NCBI GenBank assembly: GCA_900552885.1 | Contig: USBM01000144.1 | Coordinates: forward strand, 1-5,841 | DNA length: 5,841 nucleotides | DNA from: an uncultured Clostridium sp. | GTDB taxonomy: Bacteria > Bacillota > Clostridia > Lachnospirales > Lachnospiraceae | Reading direction: 5' to 3' | Shown here: one piece after another, positions 1-4,813 of the stretch | How the letters are laid out: every line of letters begins with the position of its first letter | How positions within the stretch are numbered: position 1 is the stretch's first letter | The notes under the pieces: generated by a model | Databases searched by the model: none | What the model was told of the DNA's origin: nothing | What the model saw: the letters and a program-made list of their open reading frames with translations, nothing else | Translations under genes and position numbers: made by a program

Positions 1-143
1 AACAGGGAGAAGACATTGAGGAGGCAATCGAGACATTTGTGTCACGGATTGATACGTTGAATGTCCGTGTTAAGAATCTGCAGGAGAAACTGGAACTGTT
101 AGAGTCCGGAGATTCTGTGACAGTGGATGATACAGAAGAATAA
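1..143 (+). CDS. C-terminal fragment of unidentified protein with coiled-coil end
   Basis: An open frame enters from the left edge (first full codon at 3) and stops at TAA 141-143, leaving 46 residues. Hydrophobic residues fall in a clean 3-4 heptad rhythm (fragment residues I5, I9, F12, I16, L19, V23, L26, L30, L33), which predicts a coiled coil. A polar, acidic tail of about 13 residues follows, ending DDTEE. I do not recognise the family. In many Clostridia and lactic acid bacteria a MarR-type repressor (FabT-like) precedes fabH, and a helical C-terminus would be compatible with a dimerising regulator, but no diagnostic motif is visible here and the DNA-binding part lies outside the window. 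A small coiled-coil protein or a MerR-type C-terminus is equally possible. The stop codon is only 8 bases before the -35 box of the fab promoter, so read-through into the fab genes is conceivable. Confidence 0.7.
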   Translation, partial: QGEDIEEAIETFVSRIDTLNVRVKNLQEKLELLESGDSVTVDDTEE

Positions 144-147
144 TTAA

Positions 148-164
148 GTTGTTGACAAAACAAC
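148..164. repeat. Inverted repeat over the -35 box, candidate operator
   Basis: GTTGTT (148-153) and AACAAC (159-164) are perfect 6-bp inverted arms separated by 5 bases, and they enclose the -35 hexamer. A dimeric repressor bound here would block RNA polymerase. The sequence does not match the FapR or FabT consensus boxes as I know them, so the binding protein is unknown. A 6-bp palindrome in A/T-rich DNA can arise by chance; its position is the main support. Confidence 0.45.
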
Positions 165-180
165 ATTTATTCAATATAAT
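152..180 (+). promoter_or_regulatory. Consensus sigma-A promoter of the fab operon
   Basis: TTGACA (152-157) and TATAAT (175-180) are both exact matches to the housekeeping sigma-A/sigma-70 consensus and are separated by the optimal 17 bp. Transcription should start around 186-188, giving an untranslated leader of about 100 bases before fabH. A promoter this close to consensus should be intrinsically strong, which suggests that it is held in check by a repressor or through the leader. It lies just past the stop codon of the upstream gene and is the only convincing promoter in the window. Confidence 0.92.
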
Positions 181-184
181 TGAA
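170..184. repeat. Inverted repeat over the -10 box, candidate operator
   Basis: TTCAA (170-174) and TTGAA (180-184) are perfect 5-bp inverted arms with a 5-base spacer, and the -10 hexamer occupies the middle. Its centre (177) is 21 bp, about two helical turns, from the centre of the inverted repeat over the -35 box (156), so proteins bound at both would sit on the same DNA face. The half-sites differ between the two repeats, which argues against a single factor binding both in the same way. This is a candidate operator on position alone. Confidence 0.4.
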
Positions 185-253
185 AAGGTTGAAGCTGGCG
201 TACTAAGAGTAGCATAGAATATCATAGTTCCTTAGTTCGGCAGCTTCTTTTCA
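181..253 (+). promoter_or_regulatory. Long leader hairpin before fabH, possible attenuator or mRNA-stabilising element
   Basis: GAAGCTG (191-197) pairs with CAGCTTC (241-247). Inside it, after a G-G mismatch, CG (199-200) pairs with CG (238-239), then after a U-U mismatch ACTAAG (202-207) pairs with CTTAGT (231-236), closing a loop of about 23 bases. An outer pairing TGAAAA (181-186) with TTTTCA (248-253) exists in DNA, separated from the inner stem by a GGTT bulge, but most of its left arm probably lies upstream of the transcription start. The stem is followed at once by TTTT, so it could act as a weak intrinsic terminator or attenuator, or protect the 5' end of the transcript. I do not recognise a known riboswitch class. 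Confidence 0.5.
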
Positions 254-288
254 TGTTAAAGTATTTATAGAAAAGGAAAGAGACGAAT

Positions 289-1329
289 ATGGCAACAGGA
301 ATAATTGGAACAGGAAGTTTTTTACCACCGACCATTATTGACAACAATGAACTGGCTAAGATGGTGAAGACTGATGATGAATGGATCCGGGAGCATACCG
401 GAATTGTAGAACGGCATATTGCCACGGATGAGACAACCTCTTATATGGCAACCGAGGCTGCATTGGCAGCAATTGAGAATGCCGGAATTGAACCGAAGGA
501 GATCGACCTGATCTTGTTAGCAACATTATCGCCAGAGCGTGCGACACCTAGTATGTCCTGTATTGTGCAGGATAAGATCGGTGCTGTGAATGCAACCTGC
601 TTTGACCTGAATGCAGCATGTTCCGGTTTTGTATATGCCTTGCAGACTGCAGATGCGTATATTCGTTCCGGTCTTGCTAAGACAGCATTGGTAATTGGTG
701 CAGAGACATTGTCGAAGATGGTAGACTGGAAGGATCGCTCAACCTGCATTTTGTTTGCGGATGGCGCAGGCGCAGCGATTGTGAGAGATACCGAGCATGG
801 TATATTAGGGAGTGTTACACATAGTGATGGTTCTAAGGGAATGTCGTTGAAGTGTAAGGAACGTTCTACGAGGAATTTCCTGAATCGTAAGAATGAGGAC
901 AAGCATTATATTCAGATGATCGGACCGGATATCTTCAAGTTTGCAGTTCGTAAGGTTCCGGCATGTATTGATGTCTTGTTAGAGCGGTCGCATCTGACCA
1001 AGGAAGATGTTACTTATTTTGTATTGCATCAGGCAAATGCACGTATTGTGGCATCAGTTGCACGTAAGATGGATGTTCCGATTGAGAAATTCCCGATGAA
1101 TGTTGACCATTGTGGTAATACATCGAGCGCCTCCATCCCAATCCTGTTAGATGAGATGAACCGGAGTGCGATGTTAAAGCCTGGTGACAAGATCGTATTG
1201 TGTGGTTTCGGTGGAGGACTTACCTGGGGTGCACATGCACTTTCATGGCAGTTGCCAACACCGGAGATCAGGAATGAAGATGTGGATGACGAAACGATTG
1301 ATGTGATGAATGACAGTGAGAGGGAGTAG
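289..1329 (+). CDS. fabH: 3-oxoacyl-ACP synthase III (KAS III, FabH)
   Basis: FabH starts fatty-acid synthesis in the cytoplasm by condensing an acyl-CoA primer (acetyl-CoA or a branched relative) with malonyl-ACP. The protein has 346 residues in a thiolase fold. The catalytic triad is complete: C111 in the NAACSGF motif, H247 in LHQAN and N277 in GNTSSAS. W32 and R150, which in E. coli FabH stack on the CoA adenine, are present, as are the DGAGA motif (158-162) and the glycine-rich GFGGGLTWG end (306-314). The usual RTGI motif reads HTGI here (H36). Family members are about 310-330 residues; this one adds an acidic tail after W320 (residues 323-346, 10 of 24 acidic). ATG 289 is the only reasonable start because an in-frame stop lies at 268-270. 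The ribosome binding site is mediocre (AAGGA 273-277, 11 bases from the ATG). It is the first gene of the operon. Confidence 0.96.
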   Translation: MATGIIGTGSFLPPTIIDNNELAKMVKTDDEWIREHTGIVERHIATDETTSYMATEAALAAIENAGIEPKEIDLILLATLSPERATPSMSCIVQDKIGAVNATCFDLNAACSGFVYALQTADAYIRSGLAKTALVIGAETLSKMVDWKDRSTCILFADGAGAAIVRDTEHGILGSVTHSDGSKGMSLKCKERSTRNFLNRKNEDKHYIQMIGPDIFKFAVRKVPACIDVLLERSHLTKEDVTYFVLHQANARIVASVARKMDVPIEKFPMNVDHCGNTSSASIPILLDEMNRSAMLKPGDKIVLCGFGGGLTWGAHALSWQLPTPEIRNEDVDDETIDVMNDSERE

Positions 1330-1389
1330 ATTACGCATACAGACTGTGAAAAGTATCAGACGAGTGTTCATAATATAGGAGGAAGAAGA

Positions 1390-2313
1390 ATGAGCAAAAT
1401 TGCATTTATGTTTCCGGGACAGGGAGCCCAGTACGTTGGAATGGGTAAAGAATTCTATGAGAATAACGAGAAGAGCAGACAGATTTACGAGCAGGCATCT
1501 GCAGCAGTTGGTCTGGATATAGAGGCTCTTTGTTTTGAGGAGAATACAGATATCAATATTACAGAGTATACACAGATTGCTATGCTGACGACGGAAGTCG
1601 CTATGATGCAGGCAGTGTTAGATCTTGGTGTGAAGCCGGATGTAACAGGTGGTCTTTCATTAGGCGAATATTCTGCATTGGTGGCATCCGGGGTTATGGA
1701 CTTTGAAGATTGTGCCAAGGTAGTCCGTAAGCGCGGTATCTATATGCAGGATGAAGTACCGGCCGGTGAGGGTGGTATGGCAGCCATTATTGCAATGGAT
1801 GCAGATAAGATATTAGAAGTGTTAGAGAAAGTAGATGGCATTGTAGGAATTGCCAATTATAACTGTCCGGGACAGATTGCTATTTCCGGAGAGAAGGCTG
1901 CGGTAGAGAAGGCTTGCGAATTGTTGAAGGAAGCCGGAGCAAAGCGTTGTATTCCATTGAATGTTAGTGGACCATTTCATTCACCGATGTTAAAAGGAGC
2001 AGGAGAAAAGCTTGCAAAGGAATTAGAGCATGTGACGATTCATGATATTGCAATTCCGTATGTAACCAATGTGACAGGTGATTTTGTGAAGGATTCCGGT
2101 GAGGTTAAAGATCTCTTAGCGGCACAGGTATCGAATTCTGTAAAGTGGATTCAGTGTGTGGAAGCTATGTTTGCTGATGGCGTGGATACCTTTATTGAGA
2201 TCGGACCGGGAAGAACATTATCTTCCTTTGTGAAGAAGATCAACAAGGAAGTAACCATAGTCAATGTAGATAAGTATGCAGATCTGGATAAGGTAAAAGA
2301 ATTACTTGCATAG
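1390..2313 (+). CDS. fabD: Malonyl-CoA:ACP transacylase (FabD)
   Basis: FabD moves malonyl groups from CoA to ACP, supplying the extender unit for FabH and FabF. The length, 307 residues, is normal for the family. The N-terminal PGQGAQ motif includes oxyanion-hole Q11. The nucleophile is S90 in GLSLGEYSALV, R115 in the VRKRGIYMQ segment binds the malonyl carboxylate, and H197 in GPFHSPM completes the catalytic dyad. The end of the fold, IEIGPGRTLSSF (269-280), is also intact. The residue before the active serine is Leu rather than the His of E. coli (GHSLGE); I believe Leu is common in clostridial homologues. ATG 1390 follows a perfect AGGAGG (1377-1382) with 7-base spacing. It lies 60 bases after fabH, where many Clostridia carry acpP and fabK. 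Confidence 0.97.
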   Translation: MSKIAFMFPGQGAQYVGMGKEFYENNEKSRQIYEQASAAVGLDIEALCFEENTDINITEYTQIAMLTTEVAMMQAVLDLGVKPDVTGGLSLGEYSALVASGVMDFEDCAKVVRKRGIYMQDEVPAGEGGMAAIIAMDADKILEVLEKVDGIVGIANYNCPGQIAISGEKAAVEKACELLKEAGAKRCIPLNVSGPFHSPMLKGAGEKLAKELEHVTIHDIAIPYVTNVTGDFVKDSGEVKDLLAAQVSNSVKWIQCVEAMFADGVDTFIEIGPGRTLSSFVKKINKEVTIVNVDKYADLDKVKELLA

Positions 2314-2328
2314 GAAAGGAAGGCAGCT

Positions 2329-3069
2329 ATGTTAACAGGAAAGATTGCATTAGTAACAGGTGCAAGCAGGGGAATTGGTAAGAGCGTGGCCCTTACATTA
2401 GCTTCATATGGAGCAACCGTGATCGTGAATTATAATGGAAGCAGGGACAAAGCAGAAGCGGTAGTAGAAGAGATCGTGCAACAGGGTGGAACAGCTAAGG
2501 CATATGGATGTAATGTATCAGACTATGCGGCAGTTGAGACAATGATGAAGGATATTGTAAAAGAATTTGGTGCATTGCATATATTAGTCAATAATGCAGG
2601 GATTACAAAGGATGGTCTTTTAATGAAGATGTCGGAGGAAGATTATGACTCTGTATTAGATATTAACCTGAAAGGTACGTTTAACTGCATTAAGCACATC
2701 TCACGCCAGATGCTGAAGCAAAAAGGAGGAAGGATCATTAACCTTTCCAGTGTAGTAGGTGTGTACGGTAATGGAGGACAAGTGAATTATGCGGCATCTA
2801 AGGCAGGAGTGATCGGCATTACGAAGTCCGTGGCAAAGGAATTAGGCTCAAGAGGAATTACGGTCAACGCAGTTGCACCGGGATTCATTGTAACAGAGAT
2901 GACAGATGCCATGCCGGAGGATGCGAAGAAGCAGGTTATGGACCGGATTGCAATGAAACGGCTTGGAGATGTGAAGGATGTGGCTGAGACGGTGGCATTT
3001 CTGGCATCAGATAAAGCGGCTTACATAACAGGTCAGGTTATATGTATTGATGGTGGAATGAGTGTATAA
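2329..3069 (+). CDS. fabG: 3-oxoacyl-ACP reductase (FabG)
   Basis: FabG reduces 3-oxoacyl-ACP to (R)-3-hydroxyacyl-ACP with NADPH, the first reduction of each elongation cycle. It is a classical short-chain dehydrogenase of 246 residues, the standard length. The Rossmann glycine motif TGASRGIG is at 10-17 and NNAG at 88-91. The catalytic tetrad is N113, S141 (in NLSSVVG), Y154 and K158 (in the YAASK motif). APGF (183-186) and the C-terminal ITGQVICIDGG segment (233-243) are typical of FabG. Context separates it from other SDR enzymes, since it sits between fabD and fabF. The start ATG is 15 bases after the fabD stop and is preceded by a purine-rich AAAGGAAGG (2315-2323). The stop codon lies next to the ribosome binding site of fabF. 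Confidence 0.97.
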   Translation: MLTGKIALVTGASRGIGKSVALTLASYGATVIVNYNGSRDKAEAVVEEIVQQGGTAKAYGCNVSDYAAVETMMKDIVKEFGALHILVNNAGITKDGLLMKMSEEDYDSVLDINLKGTFNCIKHISRQMLKQKGGRIINLSSVVGVYGNGGQVNYAASKAGVIGITKSVAKELGSRGITVNAVAPGFIVTEMTDAMPEDAKKQVMDRIAMKRLGDVKDVAETVAFLASDKAAYITGQVICIDGGMSV

Positions 3070-3070
3070 G

Positions 3071-3076
3071 AAGGAG
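3071..3076 (+). promoter_or_regulatory. Ribosome binding site fixing the fabF start
   Basis: AAGGAG lies one base after the fabG stop codon and 6 bases before ATG 3083. A GTG at 3062, overlapping the end of fabG in the other frame, would add seven residues (MYKKEID), but those codons are the ribosome binding site itself and the protein family begins at MRRVVVTG. ATG 3083 is therefore the start. The arrangement suggests translational coupling of fabG and fabF. Confidence 0.88.
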
Positions 3077-3082
3077 ATTGAT

Positions 3083-4324
3083 ATGAGACGAGTTGTAGTA
3101 ACAGGAATGGGTGCGATCACCCCGATTGGATTGAATGTAGAGGAATTCTGGAATGGTGTGAAGGAGAGCAAGGTTGGTATTGCACCAATTACAAAGTTTG
3201 ATGCCTCTGAGTTTAAGGCAAAGATCGCTGCAGAGGTGAAAGGATTTAATGCAAAGGATTATATTGATCCAAAGACAGCCAAACGTATGGAATTATTTTC
3301 CCAGTATGCAGTGGTAGCTGCAAAGGAAGCCATCGAGCAGGCGGGTCTTGATATGGAGAAGGAAGATCCATACCGTGTCGGTACGGCAGTCGGATCCGGA
3401 ACCGGCAGTCTACAGGCGGTTGAGCGGAATGTAAAGCGTTTAGAAGAGAAAGGACCAAACCGGATCGAACCATTGTTAGTACCAGCTATGATCTCTAATA
3501 TGGCAAGCGGTAATGTGTCTATCTACTTTGGCTTGAAAGGCAAATCCATCAATGTAGTAACCGCCTGTGCGACAGGAACCCATAATATTGGAGAAGCAAT
3601 GCGTACGATTCAGTATGGAGATGCGGATGTTATGATCGCCGGAGGAACGGAATCCTGCGTGACACCGATTGGAATCGGCGGATTTGCTGCCCTTACTGCA
3701 TTGAACACAACAGAGGATTGTTCCCGTGCATCCATTCCGTTTGATAAAGACCGTGCCGGATTTGTATTAGGCGAGGGTGCCGGAGTGGTTGTCTTAGAAG
3801 AGTTAGAGCATGCCAAAGCAAGAGGAGCACATATCCTGGCAGAGTTAGTTGGATATGGTGCAACTTCGGATGCTTATCATATCACTTCTCCTGCAGAAGA
3901 TGGAATGGGTGCAGCCAATGCAATGATCTTTGCTATGAAGGATGCGGGTGTGAAACCGGAAGATGTTGATTATATTAATGCACATGGTACTTCTACCCAT
4001 CACAATGACCTGTTTGAGACACGTGCAATTAAGATTGCAATGGGCGAGGCACAAAATGATGTCTATATCAGTTCAACCAAGTCTATGATTGGTCATTTGC
4101 TTGGTGCAGCAGGTGGAATTGAATTTATTACCTGTGTGAAGTCAATTGAAGATAATTATATTCATGAGAATGTTGGTTTGCGCGAGGTGGAAGATCCGGA
4201 AGAATTCTCTCTTAACTATGTGAAAGATGCCGGAGTTTCAACTGAGGTTAATGTTTGTATGAGTAATTCCCTTGGGTTTGGCGGTCATAACGCAACACTG
4301 GTTGTTAAAAAATATACAGAATAA
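3083..4324 (+). CDS. fabF: 3-oxoacyl-ACP synthase II (KAS II, FabF)
   Basis: FabF condenses growing acyl-ACP with malonyl-ACP and carries most elongation cycles in a cell without FabB. From ATG 3083 it has 413 residues, the same length as E. coli FabF. The Cys-His-His triad is complete: C162 in TACATGTH, H301 in NAHGTST and H338 in KSMIGHLLGAAG, with K333 the conserved lysine. The GFGGHN loop (398-403) carries F399, the equivalent of the gatekeeper Phe400 of E. coli. After HGTST the sequence reads HHNDLFET, where many FabF proteins have P-x-NDxxET. No second KAS I/II gene is present in the window. It starts 13 bases after fabG, and the next gene, fabZ, follows after 47 bases, where accB is often found in Clostridia. 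Confidence 0.97.
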   Translation: MRRVVVTGMGAITPIGLNVEEFWNGVKESKVGIAPITKFDASEFKAKIAAEVKGFNAKDYIDPKTAKRMELFSQYAVVAAKEAIEQAGLDMEKEDPYRVGTAVGSGTGSLQAVERNVKRLEEKGPNRIEPLLVPAMISNMASGNVSIYFGLKGKSINVVTACATGTHNIGEAMRTIQYGDADVMIAGGTESCVTPIGIGGFAALTALNTTEDCSRASIPFDKDRAGFVLGEGAGVVVLEELEHAKARGAHILAELVGYGATSDAYHITSPAEDGMGAANAMIFAMKDAGVKPEDVDYINAHGTSTHHNDLFETRAIKIAMGEAQNDVYISSTKSMIGHLLGAAGGIEFITCVKSIEDNYIHENVGLREVEDPEEFSLNYVKDAGVSTEVNVCMSNSLGFGGHNATLVVKKYTE

Positions 4325-4371
4325 GAGTTGTCAGGAAATACATATTTACAAATAGTGAAACGGAGGGTACA

Positions 4372-4800
4372 ATGGTGGAGTTAGACATTAAACAGATTAT
4401 GGAGATTATTCCGCATAGACAGCCATTTCTTCTGATCGACCGGGTGACGGAGATGGTTCCCGGACAGTCGATCAAAGGCTATAAGAATGTATCATATAAT
4501 GAGCCTTATTTTGCCGGACATTTTCCACAGGAACCGGTTATGCCGGGAGTATTACAGCTAGAGGCTCTTGCACAGTTAGGCGCGGTCGCAGTGCTTTCGT
4601 TAGAGGAGAATAAGGGTAAGACGGCATATTTTGCCGGTGTGAATAGTGCGAAGTTCAAGCAGAAGGTAGTGCCGGGTGACCGGTTAGATCTCGAATGTGA
4701 GATCATTAAGACAAAGGGACCGTTAGGAGTAGGTGCAGTTACTGCTTCTGTGAATGGCAAGGTAGCATGTAAAGCGGAGATTTCCTTCATGATCGGATAA
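4372..4800 (+). CDS. fabZ: 3-hydroxyacyl-ACP dehydratase (FabZ)
   Basis: FabZ removes water from (R)-3-hydroxyacyl-ACP to give trans-2-enoyl-ACP. It has 142 residues in a single hot-dog domain. PHRQPFLLID (14-23) begins the fold, catalytic H50 lies in AGHFP, and E64 in the central helix (LQLEALAQ) is the second catalytic residue; the glutamate, where FabA has aspartate, marks this as FabZ. PVMPGVL (55-61) and FAGVNSAKFKQKVVPGD (87-103) are standard. A FabN-type dehydratase/isomerase, which makes unsaturated fatty acids in enterococci, has the same motifs and cannot be excluded by eye; no fabM or second fabZ is visible here. ATG 4372 has a good GGAGG (4362-4366) with 5-base spacing. GTG at 4375 is a less likely start. 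Confidence 0.96.
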   Translation: MVELDIKQIMEIIPHRQPFLLIDRVTEMVPGQSIKGYKNVSYNEPYFAGHFPQEPVMPGVLQLEALAQLGAVAVLSLEENKGKTAYFAGVNSAKFKQKVVPGDRLDLECEIIKTKGPLGVGAVTASVNGKVACKAEISFMIG

Positions 4801-4813
4801 GAAGGATGTTGTA

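Noticed and set aside
144..184. FapR or FabT consensus operator at the fab promoter
   Set aside because: The palindromes present do not match either consensus box as known to me, so neither regulator is claimed.
253..270. A five-codon in-frame mini-ORF (ATG TTA AAG TAT TTA TAG) in the fabH leader
   Set aside because: No ribosome binding site precedes it (the sequence before is pyrimidine-rich and part of the hairpin arm), and five codons are easily found by chance.
187..288. Known riboswitch or T-box in the fab leader
   Set aside because: The leader is only about 100 bases, shows no T-box sequence or familiar aptamer core, and has one simple imperfect hairpin.
441..902. A 153-codon open frame on the minus strand inside fabH
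   Set aside because: It overlaps the part of fabH encoding the active-site cysteine and has no recognisable domain or start signal; it is a shadow of the real gene.
3062..3082. GTG at 3062 as the fabF start
   Set aside because: It would translate the ribosome binding site of the ATG at 3083, has no good binding site of its own, and gives seven residues absent from the FabF family.
4328..4356. Possible internal promoter before fabZ (TTGTCA, 17 bases, AATAGT)
   Set aside because: The -35 is close to consensus, but the -10 is a poor match and no better hexamer lies at suitable spacing.
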